A DNA stretch of 12,513 bases from JANQTF01 sp036835375. Its GTDB lineage: Bacteria > Bacteroidota > Bacteroidia > J057. The notes beneath the pieces are model-generated. The model worked only from the letters and a program-made list of their open reading frames with translations. It was not told the origin of the DNA and did not search any database. Positions within the stretch are counted from its first letter, which is position 1. Every line of letters begins with the position of its first letter. This document shows positions 1-6,996 of the stretch, in pieces. Made by a program: the position numbers and the translations under genes. The stretch covers positions 1-12,513 of the forward strand of contig DAITMB010000133.1 of the NCBI GenBank assembly GCA_036835375.1, given 5' to 3'.

Positions 1-2249
1 AAAAAGGCCAGCAAAATGGCAGGCAACAGGAACAGACCGCCAACCCAAGTGAGGGTATCGAGTTGTTTATTGCGCCGCTCTTCTTGAACGAGTTGGCCGT
101 ACTGGTAAAGGGTTTCGATCTCACCTTGCAGGTCCTTCACTTGCTGGGGGAGGCGCAGCGCTGCTTGCAATTTATCATACAACTCGATGCCCTGATCCTG
201 TGCGGTGATTTCCCGGAAGTAGATCTTGTTGATAAATCGCAGGTAATTCTGGTGCAGTTCTTCCAGCGACTGTAGCTCCCGGCTGCTGATTTGGCCCAAC
301 TTGCGGCGTGAGAAGTGGGTTGCCTCATCGGAAAATCGCAGCAAGAGTGCACGTTGTACGAGGCAGAGTTCAGCCATCTTGTAGTAGATGGTCTCCATGT
401 GGGTTTGAATCGGTGGAAAACCCGTGAGGGCCATGAGCGAGTAACGCGTCACGCCAAACAGGCTACCGAATCCGCTCCAGCGGGTATAGGAGGCCTGGGA
501 CAGTAGTTCCGCCGTGAAGGAATCATTGACAGAGGTGGGCCCGTCGTGATCCAGGTAGATGTACTGGTACCAGAAGTCGCGGGCCTCCGCGCCGTAGGTA
601 TCGGGGTGGGAAAAGTTGATTTTGTGAGAAAATAAATCTTTGGGCGTCTTATCGTCCGGCTTGTACCAGGACACCACAAACATGCGATCGTCCATCACGG
701 GATAGATTCGGATATCCCCTGCCGTACTGTCATTGAGCCCTGTGATGCTGCCGGGGGGGAAAATCGCATTGAACAGCCGGGGCAGCATGAATGGGGATTT
801 GCCCACCTGTTCCAGGTTTTGGTAGCGGGAAAAGTCGTCGCGGCTACCTTTCACATCTTCGAAGTGTGCCTGGCCGTCTTCATCCTCGCCTGCCGATTGT
901 TGGATGGAAATCCAATCAGGTATCAGGACTTTTTTTACCTCCTGCAAGGGATCCGCGCCCGTGCTGAGAAACTGAGGAAAGAGTCGCCTCCCAAACTGGT
1001 TGATCTTCAGGATATCAGAATGGTCGGGATAGCTGTCGTTTTCCAAGTGAAAGGAAAGCACGCCCACGCCTGCCTCATAGAGGTTGAGCAAAATCGAGTC
1101 GATACGAAGTCGATAAATCCTGTTCTCTTTCGCCAGTCCGAAGGTGTAGTACCATGTGTGCTCCCGTTGCGCCAGATTGTGCTGTAGGTGAAAAAACATG
1201 GCAGGCGGTGCATCTGCTTTGTCAATGGGTTCCTGCCCTTGCAGGTAAGCGCGGAGCTCTCTGTCCGGCGCGTAGAGGGCCTCCGCGACAAAATCGTAAA
1301 AGTAAGTAAACTCGTTGTAGGCAGTCGCCTGGGCGGTGCTGAACTCATTGGGACTCAGTTTTCCCAGCGCAGTTTCCTGTGAGGTGAGCTTTTCCACAAA
1401 GGCAGCAAGTGAGAAACCCGCGCGGGTAGGATACCATTTGAAGGGAAACAGGAAGGTGTGGTGGCTGTACTTTGCCATAGCGTGTTCGATTTTTTGAATG
1501 AGGGTGGAGGATAGCTGGGCAGGCGAAAGATGTGCGCGCAGGATCATGAAATAGCCTTTTTCGCCACCGCCCCAGACCAGAGCCTCATGGCTTTGTACAG
1601 GGCCGAGCGCTTGCTGGAAAAACCGCACGATCCGGGAAATGCCCGGTCCATAATACACAAGTTCTGCCGCATCATAGACAATGCAGGGTTGCTCATGGGG
1701 AATCCGGTCGCGCACGGCAGAAAACCGTGGCGTGAGGGATTTGACGATGGTCCAGCCCAGCTTGCCGGAGCGGGCGTTTTTTTTCAGCGATTGTTTTGCC
1801 AGTTGCTCGTCTTCATCGGAAACACCCTGGACTTTGCGGTCTTGCCTGCGAATGTTTTTCCATTCCTTCTTTGTGGCGCCCGCTGCGATCATGGCCCCGA
1901 TGTAACCCCTGTCATTCGCAGCGATGAGTTGCTGCTCCCGCGTCAGTTCGACTCCCAGCAACGCCGCTACCTGCTCAATCGAGGCTGGGAGATAGGCCTG
2001 CTCGTTGTGGTGGTCGATCAACTGGTAATCGACACCTACAGGAATTTCCAGGTCCGTCTTCAGTTCGATCCCGACGTATTTTTGCCCCGAAGGCCTCAGC
2101 CAATCCTTATAAGCGCTAAGCGCAGCTCCCCAACCTAATTGTAAATCGATCAGGTCGCGACCCGCTTCATACCCATGATCTAACAGGAGTTCCCGGATGG
2201 CCAGCATTTCCAAATCCTGGCCACCCAATAAAAAGATATATGGATTCAT
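1..2249 (-). CDS. DHH/DHHA1-like and CorA-like membrane fusion protein, 3' end cut by the window
   Basis: One unbroken frame runs from ATG 2249-2247 off the left edge, giving 749 complete codons. The N-terminal part (about residues 1-240) resembles a DHH/DHHA1 phosphoesterase. It has an IDHH motif at residues 78-81, an ANDRGY segment with D113 that could be the later metal-binding Asp, and a WGGGEKGYF segment at 226-234 that resembles the Gly-rich DHHA1 motif. The first DHH motif is degenerate (GGQDLEM at 9-15), so catalysis is uncertain. Residues 370-430 form a conserved-looking block (GVGVLSFHLEN, then INQFGRRLFP). From about 655 onward the protein is helical and charged. It leads into a hydrophobic segment from W735 with a proline at 743, like CorA transmembrane helix 1; any GMN signature would lie just off the edge. 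No Shine-Dalgarno is visible. I infer a membrane effector joined to a nucleotide-hydrolysing or nucleotide-sensing domain. I do not recognise a named family for the whole protein. Confidence 0.85.
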   Translation of the reverse strand, partial: MNPYIFLLGGQDLEMLAIRELLLDHGYEAGRDLIDLQLGWGAALSAYKDWLRPSGQKYVGIELKTDLEIPVGVDYQLIDHHNEQAYLPASIEQVAALLGVELTREQQLIAANDRGYIGAMIAAGATKKEWKNIRRQDRKVQGVSDEDEQLAKQSLKKNARSGKLGWTIVKSLTPRFSAVRDRIPHEQPCIVYDAAELVYYGPGISRIVRFFQQALGPVQSHEALVWGGGEKGYFMILRAHLSPAQLSSTLIQKIEHAMAKYSHHTFLFPFKWYPTRAGFSLAAFVEKLTSQETALGKLSPNEFSTAQATAYNEFTYFYDFVAEALYAPDRELRAYLQGQEPIDKADAPPAMFFHLQHNLAQREHTWYYTFGLAKENRIYRLRIDSILLNLYEAGVGVLSFHLENDSYPDHSDILKINQFGRRLFPQFLSTGADPLQEVKKVLIPDWISIQQSAGEDEDGQAHFEDVKGSRDDFSRYQNLEQVGKSPFMLPRLFNAIFPPGSITGLNDSTAGDIRIYPVMDDRMFVVSWYKPDDKTPKDLFSHKINFSHPDTYGAEARDFWYQYIYLDHDGPTSVNDSFTAELLSQASYTRWSGFGSLFGVTRYSLMALTGFPPIQTHMETIYYKMAELCLVQRALLLRFSDEATHFSRRKLGQISSRELQSLEELHQNYLRFINKIYFREITAQDQGIELYDKLQAALRLPQQVKDLQGEIETLYQYGQLVQEERRNKQLDTLTWVGGLFLLPAILLAF

Positions 2250-2440
2250 GAAATAGGAAGAATCATGTAATTTTTCTATTTATCTACTATATCCCTTCTA
2301 TTCCGGAAAAAATAAAACACGGTTGACTACTCTAAGACCATGCTTGGAAAGGAAATAGCTATTTTTAGAATGAAAAAGAGATTTGCCACACGAATCAAGT
2401 ATCCAACCTTTCAAGCTGAATACAATGATTTAAAAAAATG

Positions 2441-2554
2441 AGCGAGCACTGAAAGTAACTTATCGAAAAAAAATAATTCCATCACAACCTGCGACCCCAT
2501 ATTTTTCGAAAAATTGTTAATGCACTATTTTTGACGTGAAAAGCGAGCAGTGAA
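2441..2554. repeat. Pair of imperfect 13-base direct repeats
   Basis: The segment AGCGAGCACTGAA at 2441-2453 recurs as AGCGAGCAGTGAA at 2542-2554, differing at one base, with starts 101 bases apart. Both copies sit in the A/T-rich leader upstream of the DHH/CorA-like fusion gene and are flanked by A-rich sequence. They could be binding sites for a regulator, but two short copies can also arise by chance. No further copies were seen in the window. Confidence 0.35.
2501..2514. repeat. Perfect 14-base palindrome ATTTTTCGAAAAAT
   Basis: This sequence is identical to its own reverse complement. It lies about 250 bases upstream of the fusion gene start, between the two imperfect direct repeats. 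A homodimeric regulator could bind here. In an A/T-rich region such a palindrome is less surprising than elsewhere, so the functional reading is weak. Confidence 0.35.
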
Positions 2555-2804
2555 TCGTGAAAAAAATCGATCTCGTCTAGTGAAAATGTGGAACCTCTTC
2601 AAAATTATCGTTGAGTTGAATCGCTAGGCTAAGTGAATTCAGAGGCACTTCTCCTTGGTATAAGGTGCACACTATCCAAGTAAGTAAATTGGTTGCGGGT
2701 CAGCAGATGTTTTCTGCCAACGGCCCCATTCCGACCGATTCGGATTCTAATGTTTCGATGCCAGGAAGCCCCCAAACCAACTGACCACCCTCTGTTCATC
2801 AAAG

Positions 2805-2836
2805 AACAGCTCCGCAGCGAATACTGCGGAGCTGTT
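2805..2836 (-). terminator. Strong hairpin, probable terminator of the NTF2-like gene
   Basis: Two perfectly complementary 13-base arms (AACAGCTCCGCAG and CTGCGGAGCTGTT) flank a 6-base loop. The hairpin begins about 55 bases beyond the stop codon of the minus-strand gene ending at 2891, where an intrinsic terminator is expected. On the minus strand the T tract is imperfect (TTCTTTG when the outer A-T pairs are included). On the plus strand the stem is followed by TTTT then GG. It may therefore work in either direction, but no plus-strand gene ends nearby. Confidence 0.75.
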
Positions 2837-2890
2837 TTGGGAGGTCTTGGACTTCCCCGGCCCAAAGGCTCACTTATCTTTTCGAGAATC

Positions 2891-3730
2891 TTAGCGGAGG
2901 GTGATTCTGGCGCAGGAGTCCTTGTACAAGCCTTGCTGAAGGATCATGAGCACGGTCTCTTTTTTCCCGGCGGGAATTCCCAATTCGATGGTTTCTCCTT
3001 CGGGGCCCATTATCACCAGCTGGCCACTAGCCAATCTACGGAAGGTCTGGGTGGGTGATTTGATGAGCACATCGCCGTTCTCGACTTTGCGAAAAACAAA
3101 ATTATCGAACTTCGTGGAATAACTCCGACCATTGGGAACGACCGTTTTGGACACGACTTCGGCGTCTTCCCCCTCTCCGACAAATAACTCGCAAATACAG
3201 GTGCCTTTGAGCTTTTCGTCTTCGATCTGAATGATGGAGTAGTGGACGATCATCCACTTGTCAATGAGCTTTTCCAGCGCGAGGGTGACCAGTTCATTTC
3301 CTTTTACCCAAATCCCATCTTCTTCCTTGATTTCATACTTCACCTTGTAGGAGATGGTCGCGACGTGGCCCATGAGCGTGATCACCGGATCTTCCATCAA
3401 CTCATACACATAAACAGAAATCGTGGTGCGCAGGAGGTTATCCATGAAAGCATCAAAGTTCTTGACGGTTCCATTACTAACCCTTGATTTTCCAGAAATA
3501 TTAAACACAAACAAATTGGAGCTGGCTTCCGGATGGAAGTATTGCAACACCGCTTGCTTATTTTTGGTCTCGGTCAACTTCTGATACGCATCGACAAACG
3601 AGGTTGTCAATTGCATAAGAACTTGTTCGTCCTGCTCTTTTTCTGCACTTTGGACTTGGGCCGCGGCAGGCGAAACCGAGGCAGCCAATAGACAGAAAAT
3701 CATGACAAGACGGTGCAAGGATTGATACAT
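2891..3730 (-). CDS. Secreted NTF2/SnoaL-like domain protein
   Basis: This encodes a 279-residue protein of unknown specific function. A typical signal peptide covers residues 1 to about 24 (LVMIFCLLAASVSPAAAQ), so the product is probably periplasmic or secreted. Residues 35-170 have the length and pattern of an NTF2-like (SnoaL/DUF4440-type) alpha+beta cone fold: an amphipathic first helix containing FVDAYQKL, then strands, and the closing strand with KWMIVHYSII. The part after 175 is beta-rich, includes a C-x-C pair at 178 and 180, and matches nothing I recognise. An upstream in-frame ATG at 3922 would add 64 residues, but I rejected it. It would place the signal peptide in the middle of the protein, and a good promoter lies between the two starts. 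The gene diverges from the deaminase gene and ends before a strong hairpin. Confidence 0.85.
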   Translation of the reverse strand: MYQSLHRLVMIFCLLAASVSPAAAQVQSAEKEQDEQVLMQLTTSFVDAYQKLTETKNKQAVLQYFHPEASSNLFVFNISGKSRVSNGTVKNFDAFMDNLLRTTISVYVYELMEDPVITLMGHVATISYKVKYEIKEEDGIWVKGNELVTLALEKLIDKWMIVHYSIIQIEDEKLKGTCICELFVGEGEDAEVVSKTVVPNGRSYSTKFDNFVFRKVENGDVLIKSPTQTFRRLASGQLVIMGPEGETIELGIPAGKKETVLMILQQGLYKDSCARITLR

Positions 3731-3763
3731 AATCTGGAGATTTAAGGTTTGTTTTGATGGAAT

Positions 3764-3793
3764 CAAATATACACAAAAGTGAAAGTGAACCAA
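3764..3793 (-). promoter_or_regulatory. Bacteroidota-type promoter of the NTF2-like gene
   Basis: On the minus strand, TTG (3793-3791) is followed after exactly 19 bases by TATATTTG (3771-3764). This fits the Bacteroidota primary-sigma consensus TTG-N19-21-TAnnTTTG. Transcription would begin near 3757, giving a leader of about 27 bases before ATG 3730. If the divergent gene starts at GTG 3779, the -33 element falls inside its first codons. Confidence 0.7.
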
Positions 3794-5254
3794 GAAAACT
3801 TCCCTCACTGTATCGGTTGCTTCAAGTTCTTGTTCCTCAAGTTCTTGTATTTGTGTGCGAGCTTCTGGGCCGCTGGGACATACTTGACCTCCTGCGAATC
3901 TCCGCCTACGGATTTTTCGCATGAAATCGCCATTGAAGGGGGCACCATCCTCACCGCTGACACACTGGCACCTATCGTCTCAGATGGGCTCATTTTGGTT
4001 CGGGATGGTGAAATCGTGTATGTGGGTCCGCGTGCGGAAGCAACGTCCTACCATGCCGCACAGCGAATTGATGGGGAGGGAAAACTTATTTGCCCCGGCT
4101 GGATCAACACTCACACCCACGCAGCGATGACGCTGTTTCGGGGTCTGGCAGACGACCTCCCACTGGCCACCTGGCTCCAAGACCACATTTGGCCAGCGGA
4201 GACCGCCGTGCTGAGACCGACTACCGTGCGCATCGGCGCCCGGCTCGCCATCTTAGAAATGCTGGCTTCGGGCACCACGACTTTCAACGACATGTACTTT
4301 TTTGAAGAAGAAGTAGCCCAAGCAGCAGCCGATCTGGGAATCCGTGCATTGGTGGGAGAAGGCATCCTAATGTTTCCTTCACCCAGTGCCAGCACGACGA
4401 GCGAGGGCATGAACCTCGCCAACCAACTTTTCGACAAATGGCAGAACCACCCACTCGTGATCCCGACTGTGGCACCTCACTCCCCCTACACGCTCAGCGA
4501 GACGCAGCTGCGCGCCTGTGACTCCATGGCGCGCCAACGTGGTGCCCTGCTCCACATTCACCTTGCGGAAACCCGCGAAGAGGTCGCTCAGAGCCTCCAA
4601 ACGCACCGACTCTCTCCCGTGGCCCGCCTCCAACAGATGGGCCTGTTGCGAAAAGGTGTCATTGCCGCACACGCCGTGCATCTTTCTGCTTCGGACATCA
4701 GCCAAATGGCGGCTTCGCAGATCGCCGTCGCACACTGCCCCGAGAGCAATCTCAAACTGGGCAGTGGCGTCGCCCCCATTCCTGTATGCTACCTAGCAGG
4801 AATCCCCGTGGGCGTGGGGACAGACGGTGCCGCCTCAAACAACAATCTCAACATGCTCGGAGAGCTGCACACGGCCGCCAAACTCCACAAAGGGGTTCAG
4901 GAAAATCCAGCTCTTCTCAGTGCGAGAGATTGGTTCCTGATCGGAACCATCGGGGGTGCCGAAGCTTTGGGCATCCATGGTATCACTGGGTCCATCACCG
5001 TCGGTAAATGTGCTGATATCTTGGTCTATGACCTTTCGGCTCCACACGCCATGCCCATGTATGACCCATTTTCGCTACTGATGTACAGCTTGCAGCCATC
5101 CGATCTCTCATCGGTCCTCGTGCAAGGAAAGCTCGTATGGCAGGAGGGGCAGCTACTCACTGGCGATCAAAACCGCATTCTTGCAGAAGCCAGGGAACTG
5201 ACGGATCAAATCAAAAAGGACCTTTTCCATCAACAAATGTCACCCAAAGAATGA
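3779..5254 (+). CDS. mtaD: MTA/SAH deaminase-like amidohydrolase, probable lipoprotein
   Basis: A metal-dependent amidohydrolase most like 5-methylthioadenosine/S-adenosylhomocysteine deaminase (MtaD, in the TRZ/ATZ group), which converts MTA or SAH to the inosyl form. Metal ligands are visible: H112 and H114 in NTHTHAAM, H261 in LLHIHLAE, H298 in AAHAVH, and D349 in VGTDGAASNN. The segment HCPESNLKLGSG at 319-330 is also typical of the family. The N-terminus is unusual. A hydrophobic stretch ends in LTSC (Cys39 if counted from GTG 3779), which fits a lipobox and predicts a lipid-anchored, exported enzyme, whereas MtaD is normally cytosolic. No in-frame ATG precedes the catalytic domain. GTG 3779 is used here; TTG 3830 would give a tidier 22-residue signal. 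Substrate assignment within the amidohydrolase family is moderately secure; another exported purine or cyclic-amide substrate is possible. Confidence 0.88.
   Translation: MKVNQENFPHCIGCFKFLFLKFLYLCASFWAAGTYLTSCESPPTDFSHEIAIEGGTILTADTLAPIVSDGLILVRDGEIVYVGPRAEATSYHAAQRIDGEGKLICPGWINTHTHAAMTLFRGLADDLPLATWLQDHIWPAETAVLRPTTVRIGARLAILEMLASGTTTFNDMYFFEEEVAQAAADLGIRALVGEGILMFPSPSASTTSEGMNLANQLFDKWQNHPLVIPTVAPHSPYTLSETQLRACDSMARQRGALLHIHLAETREEVAQSLQTHRLSPVARLQQMGLLRKGVIAAHAVHLSASDISQMAASQIAVAHCPESNLKLGSGVAPIPVCYLAGIPVGVGTDGAASNNNLNMLGELHTAAKLHKGVQENPALLSARDWFLIGTIGGAEALGIHGITGSITVGKCADILVYDLSAPHAMPMYDPFSLLMYSLQPSDLSSVLVQGKLVWQEGQLLTGDQNRILAEARELTDQIKKDLFHQQMSPKE
3822..3851 (+). repeat. 15-base tandem duplication in the signal-peptide region
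   Basis: Two adjacent 15-base units (TCAAGTTCTTGTTCC and TCAAGTTCTTGTATT) match at 12 positions. They encode KFLFL followed by KFLYL, building up the hydrophobic part of the deaminase leader. The duplication keeps the frame, and each copy offers a TTG that could act as a start. Confidence 0.6.
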
Positions 5255-5458
5255 AGTGAGGAAAATTTTTCCGAAGGATGAATGCCTGAGAAATCCTTGC
5301 TCGACTTTGTACCAAACAAGCCTTTGAAACGGCCTCATTCCATTTTCTCACGAACTCCAGGGAGGTCGCACATAACAATCCTTCTGTCTGTGGGTATAGC
5401 AAACACGTCGAGAAATTCATCGAGAAGACACCAGATCATTTATTTTAAACAGAAATCA

Positions 5459-6931
5459 TTGAAAGCAATCGTCATTGGAGCAGGAATCGGTGGGTTGGCA
5501 GGTGCCATTCGTCTCCGCCTCATGGGGCACGAAGTTTCAGTATGGGAGTCTGCTCCCACGCCTGGGGGAAAGATCTCGGAGTTTCGGGAGGGGGGATTCC
5601 GCTGGGACGCAGGGCCTTCTCTCTTTACCCTGCCAGCATTGGTCGATGAATTATTTCTCCTAGCGGGAAAGCAGCCAGCGGATTACTTCCAGTACACCGG
5701 GCTGCCCGTGATCACGCGCTACTTTTATGAAGACGGGACGCTGATTGACGCCCACCGGGATCCGGAAGCCTTTGTAGCGGAGCTGGTAGCTAAGACCGCT
5801 GAATCAGCCGAGGCCATTCAGGGCCTATTGACCAAGAGCGCCAAGCTTTACGCCATTACACACCACGTATTTCTGGAGCGCTCGCTGCACAAATTTTCCA
5901 CCTATTTTCGGAAAGATACCCTCCGCTCGGCCCTTCGTGTGCACGAATTGGATGCTTTTCAGACCATGCACAAGGCCAATAATCGGCGCTTTCGAGATCC
6001 TCGTGTGGTGCAATTATTTGACCGCTACGCTACTTACAACGGATCGGACCCCTACCAGGCTCCCGCTACGCTCAATATCATCCCTCACTTGGAGCACAGC
6101 ATGGGTGCATGGTTTCCCAAGGGCGGAATGTTTGCCATTACCAAAGCCCTTTATCGCTTGGCGGAGGAACTTGGAGTTTCTTTTTTCTTTGGAAGAATCG
6201 TGACAGAAATCCTCCACGATCGCGGAAATGTGCGTGGGATCAAGGTGGGAGATGCGGACTTTCTCGCCGACATCGTGCTCAGCAATGCTGATATTGTGCC
6301 GACTTATCGGCAGCTGCTCCCGCATTTACCTGCTCCAGAGACTACCCTGAAACAACCCAGAAGTAGCTCTGCCCTCATCTTTTACTGGGGCATGAAGGGG
6401 AAATATCCAGCGCTCGATACCCACAACATCTTTTTTTCTGCCGATTATGAGGCAGAATTCCGGGCCATTTGGAAAGAAAGCTCCCTCAGCGACGATCCCA
6501 CAGTCTATGTGTATGTCAGCAGCAAAATCGAGCCGAATGATGCCCCGGAAGGAAATGAAAACTGGTTTGTAATGATCAACACTCCCGCCGACACGGGCCA
6601 GGATTGGTCCACGCTGATCGCCGAAGCCCGTGCGCAGATCCTCCGCAAGCTGGAGCGTCGCTTGGGTGTTGCCATAGAAAGCCAGATCCTGGTGGAGCAA
6701 ATTCTCGACCCACAGGGCATCGCTTCGCGTACTTCCTCCCACCAAGGTGCCCTGTATGGCAGCAGCTCGAATAATCCTTTCGCGGCGTTTTTGAGGCACC
6801 CTAATTTTTCGAAAAAGCTTCAGGGACTTTACTTTTGTGGCGGCTCAGTCCACCCAGGAGGAGGCATTCCGCTGTGCCTGCTTTCTGCCAAAATTGCAGC
6901 GAGCTGCGTTGCAGAAGATTACCCGAACTGA
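5459..6931 (+). CDS. crtD: CrtD-type carotenoid desaturase (CrtI family)
   Basis: An FAD-dependent carotenoid desaturase of the CrtI/phytoene dehydrogenase family, 490 residues from TTG 5459, a normal length. The dinucleotide-binding motif GAGIGGLAGAIRL is at residues 8-20. The family C-terminal motif (GLYFCGGSVHPGGGIPLCLL) lies close to the end. The early GGKISEF and DAGPSLFTLP segments and the mid-protein NGSDPYQAPATLN segment resemble Bacteroidota CrtD (1-hydroxycarotenoid 3,4-desaturase) more than CrtI, which usually has GPSWYWMPD there. It would introduce the 3,4 double bond in carotenoids such as saproxanthin or flexixanthin, at the membrane. An ATG at 5282 would add 59 residues unrelated to the family, so the TTG directly before KAIVIGAG is preferred. 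The acyltransferase follows after 65 bases, suggesting co-transcription. Confidence 0.88.
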   Translation: MKAIVIGAGIGGLAGAIRLRLMGHEVSVWESAPTPGGKISEFREGGFRWDAGPSLFTLPALVDELFLLAGKQPADYFQYTGLPVITRYFYEDGTLIDAHRDPEAFVAELVAKTAESAEAIQGLLTKSAKLYAITHHVFLERSLHKFSTYFRKDTLRSALRVHELDAFQTMHKANNRRFRDPRVVQLFDRYATYNGSDPYQAPATLNIIPHLEHSMGAWFPKGGMFAITKALYRLAEELGVSFFFGRIVTEILHDRGNVRGIKVGDADFLADIVLSNADIVPTYRQLLPHLPAPETTLKQPRSSSALIFYWGMKGKYPALDTHNIFFSADYEAEFRAIWKESSLSDDPTVYVYVSSKIEPNDAPEGNENWFVMINTPADTGQDWSTLIAEARAQILRKLERRLGVAIESQILVEQILDPQGIASRTSSHQGALYGSSSNNPFAAFLRHPNFSKKLQGLYFCGGSVHPGGGIPLCLLSAKIAASCVAEDYPN

Positions 6932-6996
6932 TTCAGCCTGAGACTTTCACATTGACCATTCAGACGGCCTTTCTCTGTTGATGTAATTTATCCCTC

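Larger units (their letters stand above)
2250..2804. other. Gene-free, A/T-rich intergenic stretch
   Basis: No convincing gene was found between the start of the fusion gene and the terminator of the NTF2-like gene. The part from 2250 to about 2640 is visibly richer in A and T than the flanking genes and has several long A runs. It should contain the promoter of the minus-strand fusion gene, but I found no TAnnTTTG box at a suitable distance from 2249. It also holds a 14-base palindrome and a pair of imperfect direct repeats, listed separately. From about 2640 to 2804 the composition returns to that of the neighbours. The short frames there have no protein-like character, and a small GCAGA/TCTGC hairpin lies at 2703-2717. 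Confidence 0.6.

Noticed and set aside
1530..2138. Plus-strand frame of 202 codons
   Set aside because: It lies antisense to the DHH/CorA-like gene, has no recognisable motif and mirrors the codon structure of that gene.
1..2249. The first 2.2 kb looks like a region of short broken frames on both strands
   Set aside because: Reading the minus strand codon by codon gives one stop-free frame from 2249 to the edge. It was hidden only because its stop lies outside the window.
2250..2890. Possible CRISPR array or tRNA in the gene-free stretch
   Set aside because: There are only two short imperfect repeats without regular spacing, and no cloverleaf or T-arm consensus could be drawn.
3731..3922. 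64-residue N-terminal extension of the NTF2-like protein
   Set aside because: It would bury the signal peptide, overlaps the divergent deaminase gene, and lies mostly upstream of the best promoter in the window.
1..5254. A functional link between the DHH/CorA-like gene (possible SAM-AMP signalling) and the MTA/SAH deaminase
   Set aside because: The idea is attractive because SAM-derived signals yield MTA-type products. But the deaminase is on the other strand, separated by an unrelated gene and a terminator, and is predicted to be outside the cytoplasm.
5260..5272. GGAAAATTTTTCC near-palindrome just after the deaminase stop
   Set aside because: The arms leave almost no loop and there is no G/C-rich stem, so it is unlikely to terminate transcription.
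5282..5458. 59-residue N-terminal extension of CrtD from ATG 5282
   Set aside because: The added residues have no family similarity, and the FAD-binding motif normally begins within the first ten residues, as it does from TTG 5459.
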